A DNA stretch of 64,000 bases from Branchiostoma floridae (lineage: Eukaryota > Chordata > Leptocardii > Amphioxiformes > Branchiostomatidae). The number at the start of each line of letters is the position of its first letter. The stretch's first letter is position 1. The notes beneath the pieces are model-generated. The model was not told the DNA's origin. It saw only the letters and a program-made list of their open reading frames with translations, and ran no database searches. Shown here piece by piece: positions 24,127 through 35,092 of the stretch. The stretch lies in assembly GCF_000003815.2 (NCBI RefSeq), contig NC_049983.1, positions 13,411,855 through 13,475,854 of the forward strand. The letters run 5' to 3'. Made by a program: the position numbers and the translations under genes.

Positions 24127-26255
24127 TCTGATGCGAAATAATCAAGATGGGCAAGTCTTATAAAAGGACAATTGTCGTTCTCGTATCAATGCCTTCGTTC
24201 TGCAACTCCATTCCTGCAATGAACACTTTCCCCCCTCACTTTCTGACAGCCTTCTATCAGCTGATTAGAACTATTCATAATAAGCTTACAATGTGACAAT
24301 GAGGCAGATAACGGAAGGTTTTCCTTTAAATCAACTTTTAGCAATCCCCAAGATTTAATTAAATGACTGGAAAAACAAAGGCTTTTCTTCCCAACCTGAG
24401 TTCAAACCAAATTAACTTAAATATCATTTGCCTTAGGAATATGTTTTACCACCATTCTTTCTAAGCCAAGTAGAAGTCATGGTGTCAAAAATACATTTTC
24501 TGTCAAGGACTTAAAGGCCACTGACTAAGTGACTTGAACCTGACACCATGGAATCACACTGCACTTGTCTCGAAGAAAGCACCTTTTCCTGTGGAAGGAC
24601 ACTGCTACAACTGTTTTCCAAGAGAAACAATCACCATGCAAGTGTTTTAAGTTACAACATCGAGATATGAATTTCATTTTCATCCAAATGTAAAGAGCTA
24701 ATACAGGACTCAAGGCTTTCATAAGGCCTACCAAAAACCGCATCCCCCAAAAGCTATTAGGAATACCCATTATGATGCTATCATAGCACATTTGTATCAA
24801 CCATTTGACTCTAGTGGACCTAATCCAATACCTATCTTAAATTTCTATTTAGTTGATTCTATGGCAAAATAGAACTGTCTTTTCTATATTTGAGCTTTGA
24901 TTCTCAAGACAAGAACAATTGTCTTACCTTTGGAAACTAGTGCCCTGTAAGAGTCACATGTGGAAGAGATGAGGACAGATTTGTCCCTTACATAAGCACC
25001 AATAGGATGTCCTGTGCCTTATCCCAACTGGTATGCCCTGGAGGAAATGGTTGCACAGGATTAGAGTTGAGGAGACAAAACAACTCCAGCAAGCAAGACC
25101 TTGATTTGACTTTCTGTCAGTTGGAAAAGCATATGACAATCAATTAGCTGTAACAGTTAACTTGGCTTTCTTGAGTTTCACACTTTTGGCAGGAGTTAAA
25201 AGACCCAAGAGGCATGAATTAAGAGGCACGGAAATTGATGATGGCAAGGAAGATAAGCTTACCTTGTTAAATCTCCTGTGCCCTGCATGCACTCAAGCAA
25301 ATGTAGAAGTCCTCACAGTAGTCAAAATGTGCAAAATAGCTAACAGATTTGTAGCTGTATGATACATGTATATGTACTTTACAGTTGTCAAGCCGAGGAA
25401 TAAGAAATCTTTGTTTGTAGGCTTTTCTGTTTCCTATCTTTCACCAAACTGCTAGGTAAAATCTTCCAAGGTTCAACAACATTTCTGAACAAGCAAAGAG
25501 ACTGCAAGATTGTGCAAAGTACATAAACAAGCTCAAGAACTTCAATACAGACCTTGGGTCACAAAGTTAATCAAACCTCCTGGTTTACACCATGTTGTTA
25601 GTGTAGGATGAATGAGTGTGATTTGCGGGATTGGAAGTCGTGGATACCTCACGTAGGGGATTGTAAAAGGGTTGACTAATCCTTGCCACACAGGCTTGAG
25701 AACATATGAGCTCAGCATTATGTAGTTAACAAGGTGTGAGGTCCTGAGGAACAATCCTGCAGCACATCATCAAGTTCTGAAATTGACCATAGCTGATCTT
25801 TGCCCATAAAGATTAGGAATGTGCAGTGATTTCATGCAGATTGTAACATAAGTCAGTGGGAAGTTGAAGGTTCTTGACATGGGATTACATTTCAATACTT
25901 AACAAGGTGTGAGGTCCTAATGAATGATGTCAGAGGAAAAAGTTCTATCTTGTTCTACAAGTACAACATGTACATAATACACTAGATGTCTGATGTACTT
26001 ATAAAGTCACATGAAGTAATTGACACATGCTACTTTTTCCATGAGTGAGAAAATACCATTTTTATTCCTTAATATATTTCATTACTAAGTATATATGGAT
26101 CAATACCTTGATGGCATTGTACATGGTTACACTCAAAAGCAGATGTTCACTATAGTATGATGTACCCTTGAGCTTTCATCCAAAAGATGCAGAAGTACAT
26201 GACTCTCAGTCATATTCTCAACATAATCATTGGTAAACTACATTTACATCTTATA
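24127..26255. other. Intergenic DNA downstream of ORC5
   Basis: No gene found. A 20-bp exact direct repeat (TTAACAAGGTGTGAGGTCCT) occurs at 25726-25745 and 25899-25918, 173 bp apart. The rest is AT-rich with no visible coding exon. Confidence 0.6.
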
Positions 26256-26261
26256 TTTATT
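26256..26261 (-). promoter_or_regulatory. Candidate ORC5 polyadenylation signal
   Basis: AATAAA on the minus strand about 200 nt after the ORC5 stop codon (26457-26459). Placement is by distance only. Confidence 0.5.
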
Positions 26262-26456
26262 TCGATTTGACATTTCATGGTTTTCATTGAGTTCATGATG
26301 TGAAAGAAATCTTCATGCACCTGAGGTTAAACACTTGATTGTGACTTTTCTACAACAGCCTAGACAGACATACATTGGCCCACTGTCGTCACATTTCTGC
26401 ACTTGATGGTTGTTAGTAACATCATGCTTCTGGACAGTCAGTTGTGGCTTTGTAGT

Positions 26457-29400
26457 TTAAACGAAATCATACAGATACCTGATGATGTCAAAGTTTACAG
26501 TCCTGTAAAAAAAAAGCAAAAAGATTATTGTATTGTATTGAAAGGCACAGTCACTGGAAGAGTTCTGGACAGATCCCAAAATTGCACTGAACTTACACTC
26601 TTCAGTTAGAGATACAATCTGAATGGAGTTCTTGTAAGACAGATATCCCTTTGCAAAAGAGCCTAGAAATAAGTAACTGTTTCTTTAATATGAAAAGAAA
26701 GCAAGTAACTAGGGATAGGTGCTAAGGAAGGCAAAAATCTGTTGTTGAGGATGTTGCTCACCTGGCTATAGACCTCATGAAGTCCAGCCCCACTGTACAC
26801 TTGAATTTTGCCCCGTCCAGCTGGTCATCACTACCCACCTGGGTCATCAGGCGCAAGGTCACAAGGGAAGAGATCTATGGTGTCAAAGCACAGAGGAGTT
26901 ACTAGTAGCAGGCAGACTGTATTCATTGCAATCTCATAAACAACCTGATTTCAAACTACTGGTAAGATACCTTTCAGTAACTCATCCAATCCCAACAAAT
27001 TAATCTTTGAGCCGATGCTGATTTTGAAATATGTTACTGCACATTGCACCCACTACCAAAACCTCTCAGGAGTGAAACCTCCCATTAATGCAAACATATG
27101 ATTAGATGTTGACAGTAGATACCACTTTCAAATTGACAAACTGGTTGTAAACTTACTTATCTCTTAGTTAACACACTAATTTTCAGAAAGTAAGATGTGC
27201 GCAGATGTTGGCAGTGGGTGTGACTTTGCTAAACAGCTTTCAAACCAGGTTCTCTATCACTAACTGATCTATTTCCAGGCACAAACCTGTGAGTAGATGT
27301 TGGCTGTAGGTGCGACCTTGCCCTCCACAATGCTGTAGAAAATGGCCATCAGCCTGTCTAGTGGGAAGGGTTTGGGACCCAACAACTGACTACTGGCCTG
27401 TAGGGAAAAATAGGAGAAGTTCAGTCCCTTGGCCTAAACTAGGCTATTATGTAGTGCTGATGATACTTTATATATAAAACGGTTATCCCTATTGTTTTGT
27501 AGCCCACGAATACCTTAATAGGAGTGTAAACATTGATTCATGGTGTGGAGGCAAAGGAGGGAGGTTTAGCTATAATCTTATGAAAATTATCTTCGTTGTT
27601 GGATATCATCCTTAACAACAAAGGAAGAAGTGAATGGCAAAACTACAGTCATGTGTAACAAATGTAAATTTAGTATGATACTATAAAATTTATTATATCC
27701 ATGTAACTTTCTCTGTACTATCAAAAGTCTAACACAGCATGGATCAGTTGATGATTTTTAAAGATGTGAGTTATTCATACTGACCCTCTCATCTCTCTTC
27801 ATCTGTTGTACAGTTTTCTTCATCTTCCCTGCATGCTGTATGAATGAACACCAAAGGGATGAAATATTAACCTATCACTGATCTGTAAAATTCAATGATA
27901 CAGACTCTAAGATATCTAAGTACATGAATATCTATTTATAATTAGGTGAAACTTTCAACAGGAGCAGACAAGCCGAGGTGGTATACCGTAAAACACCAGG
28001 TTTCAGGGTATGGTTCAGGTAAAGGCATGAAGGTAAAGGCTCCAGAACCAATGAAGACATTGTGTCAAATGTAATGCCAACAGGCACACTGGCACTTTTT
28101 TCAACCTTCCTGGGGGTACATCAAGCCTTAAGTGATTGTTTTTCATGCACTTTATCAGGTTACCATGGAACATGTTAATGCAAAGAGTTAAAAATATTCC
28201 TAATCCATGAGCTATGTATGCTTACTGGGACCATCAATCACAAATAAATGAGACTCCAGTCAGGAACTCAGTGTGACTGCAGTACCGATACTGACCAATA
28301 GGTGGCACCCATGTACAGACCTTGAGGAAGAATCGCCTGTCTGTCCGAGCAGGGTTGTAAGATGCCAGGTAAGCAGCAATCAGCAGAAACTTGGAGTAGA
28401 ACGGTAGCTCCATATTCACTTTGCCTGTTAGTGCTAAAGATATACAATTGTATATAAGTACATTAACTTAAGAACCCTAAAAAAAAAAGTAGCCTATCAT
28501 ATATTTTCTACTGGTTGTGGGATAAGGCAGCATGGAGAAGGTTGATATCTGTTAACAGAGTAAAGCTTTGGCTTTCAATTCTCTGATAAACTGATGGGAT
28601 GACAAAAGGATGTGTAATTCTTTTCATTGCCTACTTAACATCTACACTTAATCTGTAATGATAGAGATCACATGCAATAGAAGTTACTGTATCAATACAA
28701 AAAAATGATTGAACCATTCACAAAAATTTGAAAAAAAAAGAACCATATAATGTTACTTGTACTGTTGTACATGCTGTTGTAACCTGTTTTGAGTTCTATT
28801 TTGTTCCAAATATTTGCTCACAAGTAGGTACTAGCTTAACATACTTTTGATATTTGCTGATGAAGACTCCTGTGTAGCAGCTCCCTCCTGCATCCTCTCC
28901 CACTGAGCACTGAAAAACAGTGTCAATATAATAATCATAACCTGTTGACACTAAATCATTGTGTTAAGTTCCTTTTGCTAGAGATTTGGACTATTGCTTG
29001 AATCTCAGGAAATGTCATTTTGCAAATGTTAAACAATACAACTATCTCATTTGATCTATGGAAGGTCTTTTTTTCCCAAAGCAACTAACAGATAGATGTT
29101 CCTCACCTTGACACCTCTCTAAGATAGACAGTTTGCAGAGCTTTCCTCAGATGTGGCTCAATGTTCCTCCACAACTTGTGAACATCTTCTTCAGTGGCTG
29201 AGAATCCAACAGAAAAAAACTTAAAGTCGCACAAAATCTCCATGTGCAGGTCTGCAAGTAAATAGTTCTACAAACATTCTGTACTATCGACTTCACTTTA
29301 TTTCACAACTTTATACATGTACATGTACATGTACATCTTTTCATTTAGTAAAAGAACAAACCATACTAACCTTCTCCTTTTTTAATTGGTTCACAAAACT

Positions 29401-32400
29401 TTGGAAAGTTGAGTAGAGCCTGTAGAAGCAAATACATGTTTTAACGATTGAACAATCTGTCAATTTCTATTAAACAAGTTTTATAATTCTTATACACGTA
29501 CATTACAATTCATTTCACATTGCTCCAGTCAGCTGGAATTCACAATTTTATGTAAATGCAGTATAAATTTCCTGAAAATATTACACCCTAAATTTTTAGC
29601 CATTCAGTAATGGAAGTCCATACAAAAAAAAATGATGTGTTCAGAGTAAGACTGAGATTAGACACATAGCATTCTTATGACTTTTACTTACAAGGTGCCT
29701 TATCTCATTCAGGTTCCTGCAGGCCATGTAGAACACACTAAGAACAATGTTGACATATGACATGTAGAAGTCCTTAGTATAACCAGTGGGACAATCTGAT
29801 GACAAAATCTCCAACAATTCATCTGGAATGAGACAACATGTCAGGAAATTCAGTACATCAAAACAGTACGGATACTGTTTACATAAAACTACTTGTTCAA
29901 CAAGAACATTATAGATGTTCAACTGATTAATGCAAACTATACTTAATTACTTTGGTCGATCTTCCGCTCGAACCAAACTTAAAAGCTGTCTAAACCAAAC
30001 CAAACCAGACAAAACTATAACGTTACATACATGTATAATGTGACAAAGTTACGGAAGGAATGGTTATGATCGCCTCAGAAGCCCCACCTTTCGTATAATC
30101 TGGGAAGTGCAGCACCAGAGGTTCACACATCCCTGTCCCAGCTCGAAACTTCTCCCACACAATCTCTGTCAGCAGAACCACACACACATTACATCCAGTC
30201 TGCAAAATAAAAAATAGAATAGAAGCAGTGTTTCCGCCAGAGGGGCGTCCACCCGTCCAATGACGGTCTCATTTCGTTTTGGACGGCTTGAACGCAACCA
30301 GAGGCCGTCCTCATAAAAAAAATTGCGACCCACATTTTGCCGAGAAATCTGTACAAAGTTGATAAATGTAAACCGCAGTTTTGTGTTTTGTATTGAAGCT
30401 AGAGGCTTGGGACGCCGTCCACAGTCAGAAAGCCGCTCACTGTTTGTTTTGCTATTGTTATAGTTGTTGACAATGTGTGTCGGCGGCCTTTCGCATACGA
30501 TAATCAAAACCCGTTTTTCAAGGCCTCAGTTACACGAATTTGCCCTGTCACATAATTCGCAAACTTGGCGGTAGGTCGATCTCGCTATAAGTATAACACT
30601 ACAAACTAAACTTTGTTTAATTGGGAGAAATAAGACAGCACACTATTAAACTTTGTCTAGATTAACAACTTTAGTCTCTGTTTTCATCGTCAATCATCGT
30701 AAACAAAACAAAACACAATCAGATACATGTGCCCACCGGCCCGGGTGCTCGGCACGGGAAATCGACCTCGTTCAAGTTCGCTATCGGCAACACAGCGGAA
30801 AAATAAAGTGTTCACATAAGAGATGATGGACGTAAAAAACATCAAGTATAACTTTGGTTCCTTTTTATATGAGTTTTGAGCCCGAAAAATCTCCGAAAAC
30901 GGCAGAAATTTTCGGGATAAATGTTGTTGTTGTTGTTGTTGTTGTTGCATCAAAAATGGCGGTCGGTAGTTGTTGTGTATCCTAGCCAATCACAGCGCTA
31001 GTTTCCCGTGACGTCGCTAGCTTTCCCAGATCTCGCGAGAAGTCACCACGTGAGATTGCGGGATTTCGGCCGCCATTACGCTCACTGTCGCCGATAGACG
31101 ATGTTTTTCGTCATTTCTGAACGCAAATTTCTCGATCTATGGAAGGTTTTAGATGATTTATAAGTATACCACAACATAAAAGAGAATATATACAAATGCT
31201 ATTTCTTTTTTGAAAGTCCAAGAACCGTTTCTAGAACTTTTTAAAAGTCGTAGTACCCGTTCGGTGCGGCATACCGGTACGCGGCCCAGATCATAACACT
31301 TCAGCACTGAACTTAATCGGACGTTAGTTGTTTTGTTTTTTCTTGCGACAGTTAACCATTAACTTTAATTTTCGCGATTTTACAATTAAATTTAATTTTC
31401 GCGGTTTTACAATGTTCGCGGTTTTGCAATTAAATTTAATTTTCGCGGTTTTCGCGCCCCAAGGTGGACGGCCTCCCAGCTGAGGTCTGGCGGAAACACT
31501 GAATAGAAGAGTAGCTATTCCTTTGAACTGAAACAGATATGCATGTAACAAAACATAATAAAACAAAATGTAGAACATAACATAGCAAAACTTCTGGCTC
31601 TCTAAAGTTTATTTGTAGCAGAAAAGTTTGTCTGCCTACGTCACAGACATAAATCCTATCAAATCCAGGCATGTGTGACATACCACTCTAAGAAATTACT
31701 AACGTACCAACTCCCCAAGCCTCAAAAAGGCAGGTAAGATGTTCATATCCATTTCCCTAAGCCTCTCTGCTTTGTCCAGTACCTATGAAGAAAATTAACA
31801 GATCATGAGTTCATGACATTCAAAATACATAGCTTCATATCTACATTCTAGATTTGCTATTGCTATAAAATACCCATTACCAGCATATCTGTTATTCAGG
31901 GCTCGAAATACTGGGTGCATGTGCACCCAGGTGCACCCAAAATTGAAGCTGTGCACCCAATTATTTTCTATGGGTGCACAGGGTGCACCCAACTATTTTC
32001 TTAGGTCTATGTATGTAAAGATATCAAAGTATACTAGTATAACAAGTTACATCATATTCCTGTGTTAGAAAGATAATAAAAAGGTCTGTCATGGTACTTG
32101 TTAAGAATTTGATAGCTTGTAACTAAGTTTTATTATTACTTTTAGGTTATTGCTTAAATTTAAGTGGTGCACCCAAAATTTTTTTGGTGCACCCAATTTT
32201 TAAAGCTGGGTGCACCAGTGCACCTAATCCCAAAAATGAATTTCGAGCCCTGGTTATTACTTCAAGAACTTTTAACATTCAAAAAGACAATGTTTAATAT
32301 GAGCAATCTTACAATATACATAGTCTCTTCTTGTAGTTCTCGATCTTCAATGATGGTCCGTAATGTCTTGACAAAATCGTTCATGTTGTCACAGCGGCTG

Positions 32401-33352
32401 TAGTTTGTGTAGTCGTTGTCTGGGGCGGGTGTGACCAGAGCCACCTGGTTCAGGATGTGGTCGTATAGAAGACGGGAGGTGTAGCACTCCACACAGTTCA
32501 CTAATGCATGGGGTAGCTGGGAACACATTACAAACAGTAGTGATGTTAGTCTTGGGTTGAAATGAAATAACAAGATGCAGGCCTCTAATGCACATTACTT
32601 GCTTATGGTGCACAGGTGCAGATAAGAAAAAGCAGACTAAATAACTACTTTGTAGACCATAAAATCAAAAACTGTACTGCTGTATGATCTCAACATCAGT
32701 ATCACAATGCTAACCATAAGACAACACCAACATAAGGGAATAAATACCTTTAGGGTGTTAAGTATGCTGCTGATGACATGTGACTTGCCGGAACCTGTAG
32801 GACCATACAGGAACACCCTTGGGCAGCTCAGATGGTTATTCTGTGGGTAAACAACAACACATCTGGTAAACAATTTAAAGACAGTCTCTTGTTCAAGTTT
32901 GATGGGTGACAATCCATGCCAAATTCAGCTTGGAAAAGTACGAGAAAGCAATGCCTTCAAGTACCAGAGTTACCAACCCAAGACCAAGATGTTCAAAAAT
33001 CTATTTTTCCCTAGAATTATCGTAGAGTGCAATAGTGGAACTTGTTGCCACCAAGTATAGTAAGTAAGTTGTCTGTTATAACATTTACAGGTACAAGTGC
33101 AGAAATGCTAGTTTAAGCATTTGCTATCCGGCTCTGAGACACAAAATCAACATCTTCTCGGTGCTACTGGATAGCAATTCCACAAGACAGATACATCTTT
33201 ATGTATAGACTTCTCCTAGCATGTTTCATCCCTACCTGCCCAAACAGTGCCAGCAGTTGTGTGACCAGGTCATGACGACTGGGACAGCTGCTGTACAGGT
33301 CTGCTAGCTGTTCTGTGGGGTGGCCAAACACAGTGGGAGGACCTGCTGCCAT
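26457..33352 (-). CDS. ORC5: Origin recognition complex subunit 5, complete
   Basis: AAA+ subunit of the origin recognition complex, which binds replication origins in the nucleus and helps load MCM2-7. Coding exons: 33352-33236, 32840-32748, 32516-32313, 31782-31708, 30199-30088, 29822-29692, 29419-29371, 29197-29107, 28909-28845, 28433-28321, 27835-27785, 27397-27287, 26874-26762, 26502-26457; phases agree throughout. The 456-aa product is close to human ORC5 (435 aa). Seen: Walker A GPTGSGKS (residues 52-59), [11 protein letters not shown], Walker-B region with LDKAE (140-144), [35 protein letters not shown] and the C-terminal [11 protein letters not shown]. The last exon is only 46 nt. 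The first ATG lies in an exon that begins at 33385; a non-coding exon is inferred upstream. Two hAT-like elements sit in its introns. Confidence 0.97.
30226..31501. mobile_element. hAT-like element in an ORC5 intron
   Basis: A 1,276-bp element with 15-bp inverted ends (CAGTGTTTCCGCCAG and its complement) and an exact 8-bp target duplication AATAGAAG (30218-30225 and 31502-31509), the hAT hallmark. Near the right end are repeated TTTAATTTTCGCGGTTTT blocks (31360-31456), and a (TGT)n run lies at 30922-30947. A minus-strand frame at 30690-30989 contains a short poly-Gln encoded by that run. No complete transposase is seen; the element is non-autonomous or decayed. Confidence 0.88.
30953..31077. 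promoter_or_regulatory. Promoter-like motif cluster inside the hAT element
   Basis: Within 125 bp: AAAATGGCGG (YY1-like, 30953-30962), CCAAT (30986), TGACGTC (CRE-like, 31009-31015), TCTCGCGAGA (31031-31040, a housekeeping-promoter palindrome), CACGTG E-box (31047-31052) and GCCGCCATT (inverse YY1-like, 31069-31077). Together they resemble a CpG-type bidirectional promoter. Whether it is the old transposase promoter or active today cannot be told from sequence. Confidence 0.5.
31907..32252. mobile_element. hAT-like MITE with GGTGCACCCA repeats
   Basis: A 346-bp element in the ORC5 intron 31783-32312. The ends are inverted (CAGGGCTCGAAAT and its complement, a hAT-like terminus), with GTTATT directly outside both ends (31901-31906 and 32253-32258). 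The inside carries many copies of TGGGTGCAC/GTGCACCCA in both orientations near each end. The 6-bp duplication is shorter than the 8 bp usual for hAT. Confidence 0.7.
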
Positions 33353-33845
33353 GACAATGGCTATCAAATGTTGTTTTTTTAGTACCTGAAATATGAGTGC
33401 CAGAGACATTACATCTTTTTCCTTGTCTACCGAGTATTATCAGTATCATGTTAACATGAAAATTATGTCATTGTCAACAAATTGTGTTATTATGTTTCAG
33501 ATACAAATTTTAAGTAACAAAATTACATTATGTGCATAATATTTGCCCAGTTGAGATAACCCTGTAAATTGTTTTCCCAATAAAGAGCATAACAGAAGTG
33601 CAATATCATGCATGTTAGAAGACATCTGAGCAACTTAAGCTAACTTTGTCAAGCATCTTTCTTCATCAACTATACAAATGACACGAGTGTGTTTTCCAGT
33701 CGCCCCCCTCCCCATCGATTATCCCACAAAAACACGACTTTGTAGCCCTCAGTTTTCACTAGATTCGCTATCAAACAACATCTAGCCAGACTTAAACACT
33801 AAACTTTCATGTAGGTTAGGGTCAGTCAACAAAGTTTGCACTTAC

Positions 33846-33935
33846 TCGGCGAAATGACGGCGGCAAATGGAACAGAGAGGTCTTCCACGTTTGCTTTTTA
33901 TCGTAAACCCGCCATTTGATTTTTCTAGGTCTACC
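33846..33935 (-). promoter_or_regulatory. ORC5 non-coding first exon and promoter region
   Basis: On the minus strand, a good donor (CCGA|GTAAGT, exon end 33846) matches the acceptor just upstream of the ORC5 start exon (33385). Upstream of this donor lies AAATGGCGGG (E2F/YY1-like) and a 5-codon upstream frame that stops before the donor. The exact start site is unknown. LHFPL starts about 500 bp away in the opposite direction. Confidence 0.5.
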
Positions 33936-34399
33936 ATTGGTTTAGAAATTTGTAGAAGAAACCATTATACATGATACAATAGGAGTAATCTTAAATAAAT
34001 CTATTTCAAATTCTTGAGTATTATTGATTAAATGTATCTTTTATTATACAAACAGATTACTAATAAATAATTTTAATTATTGTTAATTTATAATGTCATT
34101 TACTTCCTATTGATGGTATTCAGTCGGAATACCCCTAGGATACATTCAGTCAGAATACCCCATATAAAATAGACTATTCTGAGGTCATAGGTGACATTAG
34201 TTATTCTGACTCCAATTTCTCCGGGTCGTAGAGCATTCATGCTGAATATGGGTGGATTTTCATAACAATAGAGCGTACAGGCGGGCCTCGAGGGGGAAGG
34301 AGACGTGAAATTGTGCCTGGGAGTGACCTCTCGTTGTACCCGGGACAGTTTGGGCCCCACCTAGGCAACATTCCGGCGTTCACACGGCCATAAACAGGA

Positions 34400-34622
34400 A
34401 CGGATAACGGCGTGCAGGTGGTGTTTGTGTTTGTTTACGGTGCAGGTGTGTCCGCTACTCGATACGTAAAGTACGTAAACAGATACAACGGAACTAAAGC
34501 AGTTTTAGAGAAGTGTAGAGTCCAATTTCCACAAAATCTACGGGGTCACCCTCGGTTGAGTGTCCGTTTACGGTGCGGTGCGCCAACCGGACCGTCCTGA
34601 TACCGGACAACATTCAAACCAG
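34400..34622 (+). other. Probable 5' UTR exon of the LHFPL gene
   Basis: GC-richer sequence ending at a strong donor (CCAG|GTGAGA, exon end 34622). A matching acceptor (TTTAACAG, exon start 35064) precedes the first coding exon at 35093. The 5' limit is a guess. Confidence 0.45.
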
Positions 34623-34920
34623 GTGAGATGGAAACATTGGTGTAGGATTACAATCGCCATACCCGGCCCGCTCTTGATTTGTCCAGGCTTTATTTTCTAA
34701 CGTAATTTAATACGTTTGATTAATGAAATGTTAAAGTTGCAATTGTAGTATACCCACCCCTGTTGTCAGTTATGTATATTCCAATTATTAGTATGAATAT
34801 TCTAAAGTAAAGTTAAAAGGCTAAAAGATCACTGATGAAGGAGTAAAATTTAGCACTCCCAAGATCACAAGTGTTTGCTGATCCTATTGTAAAAATTTCT
34901 AGCTGTGACGTGTGCAAAGG

Positions 34921-35020
34921 NNNNNNNNNNNNNNNNNNNNNNNNNNNNNNNNNNNNNNNNNNNNNNNNNNNNNNNNNNNNNNNNNNNNNNNNNNNNNNNN
35001 NNNNNNNNNNNNNNNNNNNN
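34921..35020. other. Assembly gap (100 N)
   Basis: Unknown bases inside the first intron of the LHFPL gene. Frames running through it are artefacts. Confidence 1.
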
Positions 35021-35092
35021 CTGTCTTGTAGGAATATGTGCTTAACATACAAATATTTAACAGGTCATACAAACAGTAAACAAGTTTTGAAG

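Noticed and set aside
30690-30989. Gln-rich minus-strand protein
   Set aside because: The Gln run comes from a (TGT)n repeat inside a hAT-like element; no transposase similarity.
34100-34360. 86-codon minus frame between ORC5 and LHFPL
   Set aside because: No homology, no splice logic, and located in the shared 5' interval.
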